A DNA stretch of 64,000 nt from Vibrio artabrorum (GTDB lineage: Bacteria; Pseudomonadota; Gammaproteobacteria; Enterobacterales; Vibrionaceae): positions 1,178,001-1,242,000 of the forward strand of contig NZ_AP025458.1 of assembly GCF_024347295.1 (NCBI RefSeq), written 5' to 3'. This document shows positions 17,881 to 26,055 of this stretch, piece by piece. Numbering within the stretch: the stretch's first letter is position 1; the number at the start of each line of letters is the position of its first letter. The notes beneath the pieces are model-generated. The model was not told where the DNA came from. It worked only from the letters and a program-made list of their open reading frames with translations, and made no database searches. The position numbers were made by a program, and so were the translations under genes.

Positions 17881-18142
17881 AAAATCATATATCCAAACAG
17901 CAAGATCTACATCGGGAAAATATATTACGATCAGTATCAACTAATGGGGAAGTGCTAAAAGTGGTGTGATTGCTGAGAATTTCAATTTTGAACAAAGGAT
18001 GAATATGACTATTCACCGAGAAATCATATTCTCTTCTGATAGCGTTGATGAGGTCAACAAGAAAGAAACTGAGCTGATTCGCCAGTACAACTCTAACAAC
18101 CCTGATATTAAGTATAATCGATGTCCAAAGTACAAACGATAG
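17854..18142 (+). pseudogene. Frameshifted GIY-YIG nuclease family gene
   Basis: The first frame reads MDSNSKDIYKIIYPNSKIYI then GKIYYDQYQLMGKC and stops at 17956-17958. IYK..YPN.KIYIGK is the GIY-YIG opening of small vibrio proteins. The family similarity resumes in another frame from about 17966: VIAENFNFEQRMNMTIHREI, then KKETELIRQYNSNNPDIKYN, RCPKYKR, ending at 18140-18142. Together they span 289 bases, close to the roughly 95-residue length expected of intact members. At least one frameshift separates the halves, so no intact nuclease is made. Confidence 0.7.
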
Positions 18143-18326
18143 ATGCGCCTATCTCCTTTCTTACCTCCCCGACTAAGACTTGCCAATTACAGTAGGTTGG
18201 GGGTAGGTCAAAGTAGTGACGTTAATAATCAAGATGCTGATAAAAACGCCCGTCAAAAAAGTTAATAATAACAACGACAACGTTGATTAGGATATTACGA
18301 CTAGCTGCCTATGTTGTTCTGATTAG
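18143..18326. other. Intergenic, between the GIY-YIG remnant and the lacI-type gene
   Basis: About 180 AT-rich bases with many AATAATAAC-type runs. No gene and no clear terminator for the LacI-type gene were found. Confidence 0.4.
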
Positions 18327-19322
18327 TTAAGTTGATTGGCGAATCATCAACTTTGTACTGAGCTCAATTTTATGGTTGGTTTCCTGTTCTTCAATCAATT
18401 TAACTAACATAGTCGCTGCTTGCGAACCTAGCTGGAATATTGGGGTGTCAACTGTTGTCAATCCTACCGGTAACATATCACTATTTGGGATGTTATCGAA
18501 ACCAGCAACAGCGATGTCAGTCGGTATCATGAGGCCTTTCTCCAACAAGGCTTTCATCGCACCGATAGCCATCAAATCAGACGCCGCAAATACCGCGTCA
18601 AAATCTATGCTCTCCATCTCAGACACAATACGGTATGCATCTTCCTGATAGTAATCCGCTTTATAAGCCCAACTATCGTCATACTCGATGCCGTTATCCA
18701 ACAGTGCCTGGCGGTATCCTTCGAAACGATCACGCGCGGCCTTGATCACATCCAATTTACCGAGGAACATGATTTTTCGGTAACCGCTCTCTATTAGATA
18801 CTGTGTCATCCGGTAGGCTGATTGGTAGTGTTCCACCAGCACGGCATTAACAGCTATGTCTTGCAGAGCACGGGCAATAGAAACAATCGGTACACGGTGG
18901 TCGAACAGGGACAGGAATTGCTCATCGGGCATACGGGTACCCCAAATCAATATACCGTCATACAGGTTGGAGTTGAGCTCTCCTTGGATGAAAGCTAATT
19001 CGTTATCGGCATTGGCCATTCGCAAGGTCAACTCGTAACCGTGCTCACTCAACGCCGATCCAATACCGTTGACCAATTTGTAGATATACGGATTGGTCAG
19101 GTACTCATAATCAGGGCCAGAAATTACCAGGCAAATATGTTTAGTCGACTTGCTAGCCAGCATTTTTGCTGCACGGTTCGGGACATAATTAAGCGAATTC
19201 GCGGCTTCCATCACCTTGGTTTTGGTCGCTTCGCTCACCCGGTTCTTATTATTCAGTACATACGACACCGTTACTGCCGAAACACCTGCCACTTTGGCAA
19301 TATCTTTTAATGTCGCTGCCAT
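18327..19322 (-). CDS. LacI family transcriptional regulator
   Basis: A 331-residue regulator. The N-terminal helix-turn-helix, TLKDIAKVAGVSAVTVSYVL, and hinge helix region (NYVPNRAAKMLASK) are standard for the LacI/GalR family. The periplasmic-binding-protein-like sugar domain follows from about residue 62 (HICLVISGPDYEYL through PTDIAVAGFDNIPNSDMLP). A GGAG site lies 6 bases before the ATG. It is divergent from the FAD oxidoreductase and symporter genes and is likely to control them in response to their substrate or an intermediate. Confidence 0.92.
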   Translation of the reverse strand: MAATLKDIAKVAGVSAVTVSYVLNNKNRVSEATKTKVMEAANSLNYVPNRAAKMLASKSTKHICLVISGPDYEYLTNPYIYKLVNGIGSALSEHGYELTLRMANADNELAFIQGELNSNLYDGILIWGTRMPDEQFLSLFDHRVPIVSIARALQDIAVNAVLVEHYQSAYRMTQYLIESGYRKIMFLGKLDVIKAARDRFEGYRQALLDNGIEYDDSWAYKADYYQEDAYRIVSEMESIDFDAVFAASDLMAIGAMKALLEKGLMIPTDIAVAGFDNIPNSDMLPVGLTTVDTPIFQLGSQAATMLVKLIEEQETNHKIELSTKLMIRQST

Positions 19323-19562
19323 TTACTACTCCACTGCCTCGGCCTAAATTCCTAATCTTCAATCTAGGCTTCAGCGTTCTACCTCAAAAACTGCCTGCTT
19401 AACGACATCCTGCACACTATTCAGCGAATGAACACCTCAGCTGTTGGCATTATACCGAAACATGAGCCAGCGCACAAAGCAACACTCGGCAACTTTAACA
19501 AGATCACACTTTCATAGGGAAAACGTTTCAACTCTTTTCCGCATTGATTACTTTATTTCAAA
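19323..19562 (+). promoter_or_regulatory. Divergent promoter region, LacI-type gene / FAD oxidoreductase
   Basis: A GAAAACGTTTCA sequence at 19519-19530 has a perfect GTTTCA right half around a central CG, as in LacI-family operators; the left half is imperfect. Together with the palindrome at 19563-19584 this is the likely control region. No gene is seen. Confidence 0.45.
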
Positions 19563-19584
19563 CCTGCTTAAGCGTTTAAGCAGG
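19563..19584. promoter_or_regulatory. Perfect palindrome, candidate LacI-type operator
   Basis: CCTGCTTAA (19563-19571) and TTAAGCAGG (19576-19584) form a perfect 9-bp inverted repeat around GCGT, 34 bases before the FAD oxidoreductase start. The position between promoter and start codon, and the divergent LacI-type gene, suggest a repressor site. Read as RNA it could also fold into a leader stem. Confidence 0.55.
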
Positions 19585-19618
19585 CAAAAGAACGATTCAT
19601 TGAATGAGAGTAACAGGC

Positions 19619-21388
19619 ATGAATGACACCTTTGAAACCCGTCAGTATGAGATTGTTGTTGTCGGCGGTGGGATCTCCGGCGTGTGTGCAGCATTGGCCG
19701 CTGCCCGCCACGGTGCGAAAGTCGCACTGATCCAAAACCGCTCTGTATTGGGCGGCAATGCCAGCTCTGAGGTACGGATGCACATTTGCGGCGCTGACTA
19801 CCATGCCAGTAAGCAAAATGCCCGCGAAACAGGGATCGTCGAAGAGATCTTGCTCGATAACCGCTTGGTCAATCCGCAACACTCTTTTTCAGTGCTCGAT
19901 ACCGTGCTGTGGGAAAAAGTCACCTTCCAAGATAATTTAGACCTGTTCCTCAATACCCATATGACAGATGTGCAGATGGAAGGCGACCGCATCGTTTCGC
20001 TCAAAGCCGAGCAGACAACAACAGAGCGCCGCTATGAGTTCTTCGCCAACAACTTTGTCGATACCTCTGGCGATGCCGTTCTGGCTCATCGTGCCGGTGC
20101 TGATATCCGTACGGGCCGAGAAGCCAGCCACGAATACAATGAAGAGCTCGCCCCAGCGCAGGCTGATGATGTCATGATGGGCAACACCCTGATGTTCGAA
20201 TCCAAGGACATGGGATACCCGGTACCGTTCAAGAAGCCGAGCTGGGCCAACACCTACAGCGAAGAAGATCTTAAAGATCGCAGCCACAGAGATATCACTG
20301 CCGGATACTGGTGGATCGAACTGGGCGGCACCGAGCTCAACACCACCCGTGACGGCGAAGTGATTCGCGACGAACTGCTCAAGGCGGTGTACGGCATTTG
20401 GGATCACATCAAGAACGGCGGTGACCATGGCGCAGACAACTATGTGTTGGACTGGGTCGGCATGCTTCCAGGCAAGCGTGACAGTCGGCGAGTACTGGGT
20501 GACTACGTGCTTAATGCCAATGATCTGTTCGGTGCCCGGGTATTCGAAGATACCGTCGCCTACGGAGGCTGGCCGATGGATATGCACGTTAAGGACGGAC
20601 TGAAAAGCAAAGAGTCGCCAACCAAGTGGATCGAAACCAACGACATGTACTCGATCCCATACCGCAGCCTGTATTCCCGCAATATCAGCAATCTGTTTGT
20701 CGGAGGCCGCAACATCAGCGCCTCACACATGGCTTTCGGCTCGACCCGCGTCATGGCAACCTGCGGCGTGATCGGCCAGGCAATAGGTACGGCTGCTGCT
20801 CTGACGGTCGAGAAATCCCTCAGCCCACGCGACGTCAATGAGCACATCCGAGAGCTGCAATACCGCCTGCTCAAAGATGACTGCTACCTGTTTGGCGTCC
20901 AAGATACGGATCCAAACAACCTAGCCTTGCAAGCCAAGGTTTCTGCCTCTTCAGAGCAAGCAGGCTTTGAAGCAAGCAAGGTGATAAACGGTTACCAGCG
21001 TAATATTGGTGACCAGCAGAATTTGTGGGTTTCCCAGCCACTTACAGCAGACGGCGAAACGCTCACGCTGGAGTTCGGCGATACCATCAATACCTCTAAA
21101 GTGATCATCAACTTCGACTCCAACCTGTCGAACGAAATCATGATCACCATCTCCAAGCCTAACAAAGCAGCCCAACGAGAAGGCTTCCCGCTGGAGATCG
21201 TCAAAGACTACCGCATTGACTACCTACTTGGCGGCCAAGTCGTCCACCAGCACGCGGTAACCGACAATAGCCTACGCCATAACAAAATCGCCCTTGCCGA
21301 GACTGTCGAATGTGACGCTATTCAGATCACAGTAACAGCAACCCATGGCGATCCTTGTGCCCGAATTTTCGAAGTTAAAGTATTCTAA
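19619..21388 (+). CDS. FAD-dependent oxidoreductase with C-terminal jelly-roll domain
   Basis: The FAD_oxidored (PF12831-like) N-terminus has a dinucleotide-binding motif VVVGGGISGVCAALAAARHG and the family block GGNASSEVRMHICGADYH. Other conserved stretches are DTSGDAVLAHRAGAD, KRDSRRVLGDY and LFVGGRNISASHMAFGSTRV. Residues from about 445 (NLALQAKVSASSEQAGFEAS) look like an F5/8-type beta-sandwich that may bind carbohydrate. There is no signal peptide, so it is probably cytosolic. The reaction is unknown; relatives sit in polysaccharide-use loci. The ATG at 19619 has a GAGAG site 8 bases upstream and is preferred over the ATG at 19604. Codons are rich in GCC, ACC and CTG, unlike the neighbours, which suggests transfer. 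Confidence 0.85.
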   Translation: MNDTFETRQYEIVVVGGGISGVCAALAAARHGAKVALIQNRSVLGGNASSEVRMHICGADYHASKQNARETGIVEEILLDNRLVNPQHSFSVLDTVLWEKVTFQDNLDLFLNTHMTDVQMEGDRIVSLKAEQTTTERRYEFFANNFVDTSGDAVLAHRAGADIRTGREASHEYNEELAPAQADDVMMGNTLMFESKDMGYPVPFKKPSWANTYSEEDLKDRSHRDITAGYWWIELGGTELNTTRDGEVIRDELLKAVYGIWDHIKNGGDHGADNYVLDWVGMLPGKRDSRRVLGDYVLNANDLFGARVFEDTVAYGGWPMDMHVKDGLKSKESPTKWIETNDMYSIPYRSLYSRNISNLFVGGRNISASHMAFGSTRVMATCGVIGQAIGTAAALTVEKSLSPRDVNEHIRELQYRLLKDDCYLFGVQDTDPNNLALQAKVSASSEQAGFEASKVINGYQRNIGDQQNLWVSQPLTADGETLTLEFGDTINTSKVIINFDSNLSNEIMITISKPNKAAQREGFPLEIVKDYRIDYLLGGQVVHQHAVTDNSLRHNKIALAETVECDAIQITVTATHGDPCARIFEVKVF

Positions 21389-21409
21389 TAACTAGATAGG
21401 AATGAAACG

Positions 21410-22855
21410 ATGAGCATCTTAGACATAGTAGTCCTCATAGCCTTCCTGGCCGGTATGGTCGGAATTGGCTACTGGTCCTCCAAACGGATGACCAACAGTT
21501 CCGAAATGTTTTCTGCCGGCGGGAAATCGCCGTGGTGGATGTCAGGTATTTCGGCCTACATGACCATGTTCTCAGCCGGTACCTTCGTGGTATGGGGCGG
21601 CGTAGCCTACCGCCTTGGTGTGGTTGCCATTACCGTTTGTATGAGCATGGGTGTAGCCGCCCTTATCGCTGGCTATTTTTTTGCCGGAAAATGGAAAGAG
21701 TCCGGCGCCACTTCTGCTGCAGAATTCGTTGGTGAGAAATACGGCCGTGGCGTACTGCAAATGTACACCTGGCTGGGTATCGTCACCCGTATTATCGGTG
21801 TCTCGGTTGCACTTTACTCGGTAGCCGTGATTGTCAGCCCGCTGCTCCCGGTCTCGCCTGACAATTTCTTTGCCGATGACAATGGCTTCTTCAGTGTCAA
21901 CTGGCTGATAATCATCGTCGGTACGGTGATTATCCTCTATACCTTCCTCGGTGGCCTGTGGGCGGTACTGTTGACTGATTTCACCCAATTTGTGGTGCTG
22001 ATGCTGTCAGTCTGCTTGATCTTACCGATGATTTACAGCTTGGGCGGCGGCAGCGAAAACATTATTGCCAACCTGCCAGAAGGAAACCTGTCGTTCTTCA
22101 ACAGCAGCTATACCCAAATCTTCATCTTCGGCTGGATCTTGGTGCATGTGTTCAAGGTCGGCGGTGAGTGGGCTTTCGTCCAGCGCCACCTGTGTGTCGA
22201 ATCGCCAAAAGATGCCCGCAAAGCCTCTTACTTGTTCGGTGCGCTATACATCATCACCCCGGTACTGTGGATGCTACCGCCGATTATCTACAGCACCATC
22301 AATCCTGATGCCAACCCAGAGCAGGCATATATCCTGTCGGCGCAAGCGGCACTGCCGATCGGTATGCTAGGCCTAGTGGTATCATCAATGCTTGCAGCCA
22401 CGGCAAGTATGGCATCGTCCGAGCTTAACGTGTTCTCCGGCGCCCTAACTACCGAGTTCTACGGCAAGCGCATCAACCCGCAAGCCAACGATGAGCAGAT
22501 GATGAGAGTCGGCCGTCTGGTGACCATCATGCTGGGCTTGCTGGTGATTGGCATCAGTATCTCCATCCCTTACTTGGGCGGTGCAGAGAAACTGATTGTC
22601 AGCATTACCAGCCTGTTCGTCGGTCCGATGGTGATGCCAACCCTGTGGGCACTGTTTGTCGGTAAGGTCACCAAGCTCCACGCCTACCTGACCGTTGTTG
22701 TCACTGCGGGTATTGGCTTCCTGCTCCAGTTTGTCCTATCGAAGATTGACTGGATTGCCGCCAACATGGGCGTCATGAATCAGGCTGTCGGTTTGTTGGT
22801 TCCGCTAGCAATGCTACTAGTAGCAAATAGCATCATGAAGATGAAGAAAAGCTGA
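21410..22855 (+). CDS. Sodium:solute symporter (SSS family)
   Basis: A 481-residue membrane protein with the SSS fold: MSILDIVVLIAFLAGMVGIG opens the first helix, then SGISAYMTMFSAGTFVVWGG and GGLWAVLLTDFTQFVVLM in the sodium-binding core, and SSMLAATASMASSELNVFSG in the helix 8 region. An AGGAATGAAACG ribosome context precedes the ATG, 21 bases after the oxidoreductase stop, so the two are one operon. It should import the substrate of the oxidoreductase, perhaps a sugar, uronate or polyol (inference). It shares the GC-rich codon use of its partner. Confidence 0.9.
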   Translation: MSILDIVVLIAFLAGMVGIGYWSSKRMTNSSEMFSAGGKSPWWMSGISAYMTMFSAGTFVVWGGVAYRLGVVAITVCMSMGVAALIAGYFFAGKWKESGATSAAEFVGEKYGRGVLQMYTWLGIVTRIIGVSVALYSVAVIVSPLLPVSPDNFFADDNGFFSVNWLIIIVGTVIILYTFLGGLWAVLLTDFTQFVVLMLSVCLILPMIYSLGGGSENIIANLPEGNLSFFNSSYTQIFIFGWILVHVFKVGGEWAFVQRHLCVESPKDARKASYLFGALYIITPVLWMLPPIIYSTINPDANPEQAYILSAQAALPIGMLGLVVSSMLAATASMASSELNVFSGALTTEFYGKRINPQANDEQMMRVGRLVTIMLGLLVIGISISIPYLGGAEKLIVSITSLFVGPMVMPTLWALFVGKVTKLHAYLTVVVTAGIGFLLQFVLSKIDWIAANMGVMNQAVGLLVPLAMLLVANSIMKMKKS

Positions 22856-22934
22856 GTTCTATCGTTAACCAATTGAAACTATGACTTTTTTGTGATCGTT
22901 AATGCTTATGTTTAAATAAATAGTTAATTAGTAC

Positions 22935-22975
22935 AAAGAGGGCCGAACGTGGAAACGTTTGATTCCCTCTTTTAC
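22935..22975 (+). terminator. Terminator-like hairpin after the symporter gene
   Basis: AAAGAGGG (22935-22942) pairs with CCCTCTTT (22965-22972). An inner stem, CGAACGT with ACGTTTG around GGAA, extends the hairpin. A short T tract follows. The inner arm contains AAACGTTT, which also resembles a LacI-type operator core. Confidence 0.65.
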
Positions 22976-23317
22976 AGCGCAAACAAGCAATGTTGTTGTG
23001 GTACTGCAGTGGATAAGGGATTTTGGCCTGCTATTGTCGGCTGGTTGTATAGTTGCAGTACGATAAGTAATCAGAAAAAACAGGTAGCTCCATAGATCGT
23101 AACTCGGAATTGTCCAGAAACGCTTTAGACAGTTTTTCCTATAGTTGAATTTGGTTAGAAATACGCCCTAGTACCAATAAAAACTACTGTATAAGTCCAC
23201 TATTCATCTACACTTAATCCACCCAAAAATGATGTGGTTATTGTGGGCTTGGGTAAAGTGGCTAAGTTTCAGTAAGTTGGAGAGAATTGAGAGCGTTTTT
23301 GAGGGCTCAAAAACGGT
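22976..23317. other. Intergenic right border of the accessory block
   Basis: About 340 bases with no gene. GTACTGCA at 23001-23008 returns inverted as TGCAGTAC at 23054-23061, 45 bases apart. No integrase gene, tRNA end or target duplication was recognised. Confidence 0.4.
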
Positions 23318-23348
23318 GAAACCCCGATGTTGGTAGCATCGGGGTTTC
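23318..23348 (-). terminator. Terminator of rplY
   Basis: A perfect 12-bp stem, GAAACCCCGATG (23318-23329) with CATCGGGGTTTC (23337-23348). On the minus strand it is followed within a few bases by a TTTTT run. It lies about 90 bases after the rplY stop. Confidence 0.75.
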
Positions 23349-23436
23349 GAATTTCTAGATTTCTCGACTGGTAAGATCGATTATCTTTTCTATGCAGAAG
23401 GCTTGGATTTATCCAATCTTATTCCTTGGTAGGGAA

Positions 23437-23715
23437 TTAGATACGGATGAAGTCCATGTGCTCAACTTTAGGCTTGAACGCGTGACGTTGAACGTCTTGT
23501 GGCTTAACCTTAACTTCTGCGCCGTCAATCACTAGAGTGATTGCTTCGTAGAATTCAGGCTTATCCATTTGGTTGATCACGTCAGCGTGAACAAGTTCGA
23601 TAGCTACAGCTTCAGCTTCGCCACCGTAGATTACTGCTGGGAATTTACCAGCGTGACGTAGGCGGCGGCTCGCACCTTTACCTAGTTCAGTACGTACTAC
23701 TGCTTCAAATTTCAT
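23437..23715 (-). CDS. rplY: 50S ribosomal protein L25
   Basis: A 92-residue short-form L25, beginning [20 protein letters not shown], with [16 protein letters not shown] and a closing [13 protein letters not shown]25 binds the loop E region of 5S rRNA in the central protuberance of the large subunit. It lacks the C-terminal TL5/CTC extension, as in Enterobacteria. Its leader contains two stem-loops. In E. coli rplY is next to radD, rsuA and bcr; here a two-component operon separates them. Confidence 0.97.
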   Translation of the reverse strand: MKFEAVVRTELGKGASRRLRHAGKFPAVIYGGEAEAVAIELVHADVINQMDKPEFYEAITLVIDGAEVKVKPQDVQRHAFKPKVEHMDFIRI

Positions 23716-23747
23716 AGTTTTACTCTCAAATTAGTAAAAATTAACTT

Positions 23748-23810
23748 CACACCTCAATGCGACCTTGAGTGTGTGGTAATGCTTAGGCATGAACGAGTTC
23801 GTGCTTAAGC
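23748..23810 (-). promoter_or_regulatory. Structured leader of rplY
   Basis: Two hairpins lie just before the rplY start. CACACCTCAA (23748-23757) pairs with TTGAGTGTGTG (23765-23775) with one bulged base. GCTTAGGCATGAA (23781-23793) pairs imperfectly with TTCGTGCTTAAGC (23798-23810); in the minus-strand RNA this stem carries two A-C mismatches. Such a leader could let L25 control its own translation (inference). Confidence 0.45.
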
Positions 23811-23939
23811 GAGCGCGGATACTAACATTACATTGCAATATGAGCAAGTAAGAAGCTTATTCCCAAGGTAATTTCCTTGTTCAAATGCTTTTTATATCCT
23901 GTTTACGCTCTTAACTCGGGGGATGAATGTTCTGTAAAT

Positions 23940-25289
23940 TTATGAAGCCAGTGAGACTTTGAGTATTAGAGAGGCTTTTAAGCCACCCATTGAGCTTTTG
24001 CTAAGAGTTAAGCTACCCCGATAACTGTGCGCCATCTCATTGACGATATTGAGCCCTAAGCCTGTACCTGGCGTGGTTTCATCAAGGCGTACTCCACGCT
24101 TGGTCACCTGTTCGAGTTTCTCTTTTGGAATGCCTAAGCCATCATCTTCAATGATCAGTTCAACATTACCGTCGGTGAGCACGTTGCTGTGTACGCGAAT
24201 AACTCCGTCGGCCCATTTGTAGCTGTTTTCAAGCAAGTTTCCAATCATTTCATCGAGGTCGGTTTTTTCTACAGCCACCTCAAGCTCGGAATCTAACTCG
24301 TTGATCACTGTGATATCGTTAGCGGCATAAACTTTATCAAATGCCATTGCAATCGCTTCTACACGCTCAGAAGGTGAAGACTTCACTGACAGGATATTCA
24401 TTGCACCTGCCATGCGTGCGCGGCCGAGATGGTAGTCTATTTGGCTTTGAATCTGATGGATTGGTTGTTGTAATAGTGTCTTCTCGTTCTCTGGCAGCAT
24501 TTCGGTTTCATTTTTCAGAACCGACAATGGCGTTTTTAATGCATGAGACAGGTTTCCTGCATGGTTCCGGGCTCGTTCTAACAATTCTTGATAATGGAAG
24601 AGCAGGGCATTAAGGTCAGAAACTAATGGAGAGACCTCTTTTGGGTAGTTACCACTTAAACCTTGCTGTTCGCCTTTTCTTAGCATCACAAGTTCCCGTT
24701 GCATTTTATTGAGCGGCAGTAGCGACCAGCTGACTTGAATACCTATCAACATCAATACGCCAATGAACAATAGCATTAGGATTAACCATACTTGGCCTGT
24801 CAGTTCAGCTAAGGTTGATTCTAATGGGGCTTCATCGATACCAATAGTGATGGTGATGGGGTCGATGAGCTCAGGTAGGTAGATGTCTTGTTCGATATAA
24901 ATGAGCTTCTCTTTTTCAGGTCCTTTGATGGATGTGTGAATAGGCGATCGCTTGATGGTGAGGTCTTTGTCCCATAAAGAGCGAGAACGAATGATTTGAT
25001 CTTGCGTCGCGGCGCGCCAATAAAGACCGCTGTAAGGTTGGTTAAATCTCGGATCAGACAGGCGCTCCGCCATGATTAGGCTACCACTTGAGTTGGTCTC
25101 TATATTAGCGGTCAACTCATCCAGGGTGAGGCTGAGTTGCTGCTTCATATCATCGACGAGATAGTCATGAACTAGCTTTGGTATGCCAATACCTGCCGCT
25201 AATATCATGGCTCCTAACCAAAAAGCCGCAGCGAGGAGCAAGCGGCTTTTGAGGCTGATGTTTTTAAGCGTTCTTTTTTCTAAATTCAT
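23940..25289 (-). CDS. carS: Sensor histidine kinase (CarS/VprB-like, PhoQ group)
   Basis: A 449-residue inner-membrane sensor. The first transmembrane helix is at about 15-37 (LLLAAAFWLGAMILAAGIG). A periplasmic domain of about 125 residues follows, then the second helix (VWLILMLLFIGVLMLIGIQV) and a HAMP-like linker. The H-box is RNHAGNLSHALKTPLSVLKN, the N-box LLENSYKWA and the G-boxes EDDGLGIP and GTGLGLNIV. It follows its response regulator by 79 bases. The gene pair resembles V. cholerae CarSR/VprBA, which controls lipid A modification and biofilm genes; the symbol is by similarity of order and partner. Confidence 0.75.
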   Translation of the reverse strand: MNLEKRTLKNISLKSRLLLAAAFWLGAMILAAGIGIPKLVHDYLVDDMKQQLSLTLDELTANIETNSSGSLIMAERLSDPRFNQPYSGLYWRAATQDQIIRSRSLWDKDLTIKRSPIHTSIKGPEKEKLIYIEQDIYLPELIDPITITIGIDEAPLESTLAELTGQVWLILMLLFIGVLMLIGIQVSWSLLPLNKMQRELVMLRKGEQQGLSGNYPKEVSPLVSDLNALLFHYQELLERARNHAGNLSHALKTPLSVLKNETEMLPENEKTLLQQPIHQIQSQIDYHLGRARMAGAMNILSVKSSPSERVEAIAMAFDKVYAANDITVINELDSELEVAVEKTDLDEMIGNLLENSYKWADGVIRVHSNVLTDGNVELIIEDDGLGIPKEKLEQVTKRGVRLDETTPGTGLGLNIVNEMAHSYRGSLTLSKSSMGGLKASLILKVSLAS

Positions 25290-25368
25290 ACGTTACCCGC
25301 CGGATTTTACTCATTTTGTATCAGAGCTTCGACAATCAGCACAAGCGGTCCATTGACTGGAGAAAATA

Positions 25369-26028
25369 CTACCCAGCATTGAGTTGATAGCCTAGGCCAC
25401 GAACCGTTTTGATGATCTTTGGTGCGATTTTTTTACGAATGCGTCCGATAAACACTTCGACGGTGTTTGAGTCGCGATCGAAGTCTTGCTTGTAGATATG
25501 CTCAACTAACTCAGTGCGCGAGATAACCTTATTTTGGTTGTGCATGAAGTACGCCACCACTTTGTATTCTAGCGCTGTTAGGCTAACCGCTTGACCTTGC
25601 CAAAGTACTTTTGAACTGCGTGTATCTAGGCTTAAATCGCCGATCTGTAGAATAGGCGCTGCACTGCCTGATGCTCGGCGCAACTGTGCACGGATTCGAG
25701 CAATCAGTTCGACCATTTCGAATGGCTTGGTTAGGTAATCATCTGCGCCTGCATTCAGGCCTTCAACACGCTGAGTTAAGGTGTCTCGTGCACTTAAAAT
25801 AACAACGGGTGTGTTGATGTTTTCGTCTCGAATGCCTTTCAATACGGTTAAACCATCTAACTTTGGCAAGCCGAGATCGAGCACGATGGCATCCCACTCT
25901 TCTGATGTTGCGCGATAGAGTGCATCAATACCATCTTGAGAAAGTTCTGGAACCCAATCTGCTCTCTCTAATGTTTCAATGATTTGTTGTCCCAAACGAG
26001 GTTCGTCTTCAACGACTAAAATTTTCAT
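25369..26028 (-). CDS. carR: OmpR-type response regulator (CarR/VprA-like)
   Basis: A 219-residue response regulator. The receiver has the acidic pocket VVEDEPRLG, phosphoacceptor aspartate in IVLDLGLPKLDG, the threonine/serine in VILSARDT and the lysine in YLTKPFE. The C-terminal winged helix ends TVRGLGYQLNAG, with RTELVEHIYKQDFDRDSNTV as recognition region. It belongs to the PmrA/QseB branch. It probably controls envelope modification genes such as almEFG in V. cholerae; no such target lies in this window. It sits between the PepSY gene and the kinase gene in one operon. Confidence 0.8.
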   Translation of the reverse strand: MKILVVEDEPRLGQQIIETLERADWVPELSQDGIDALYRATSEEWDAIVLDLGLPKLDGLTVLKGIRDENINTPVVILSARDTLTQRVEGLNAGADDYLTKPFEMVELIARIRAQLRRASGSAAPILQIGDLSLDTRSSKVLWQGQAVSLTALEYKVVAYFMHNQNKVISRTELVEHIYKQDFDRDSNTVEVFIGRIRKKIAPKIIKTVRGLGYQLNAG

Positions 26029-26055
26029 GATTGTTCTTCTTCATTTTTGTAGTAA

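Noticed and set aside
11336..18142. A complete integron cassette carrying the defence gene
   Set aside because: Only a left-arm-like attC segment was seen; there is no matching right arm and no second attC after the gene.
19937..20587. A 216-codon open frame on the minus strand inside the FAD oxidoreductase gene
   Set aside because: It lies wholly antisense to a gene with clear domain motifs, has no family features, and is explained by the GC-rich third positions of the real gene.
22951..22962. A second LacI operator (AAACGTTT core) after the symporter gene
   Set aside because: It lies in the inner arm of a terminator-like hairpin and far from any start codon, so the terminator reading is simpler.
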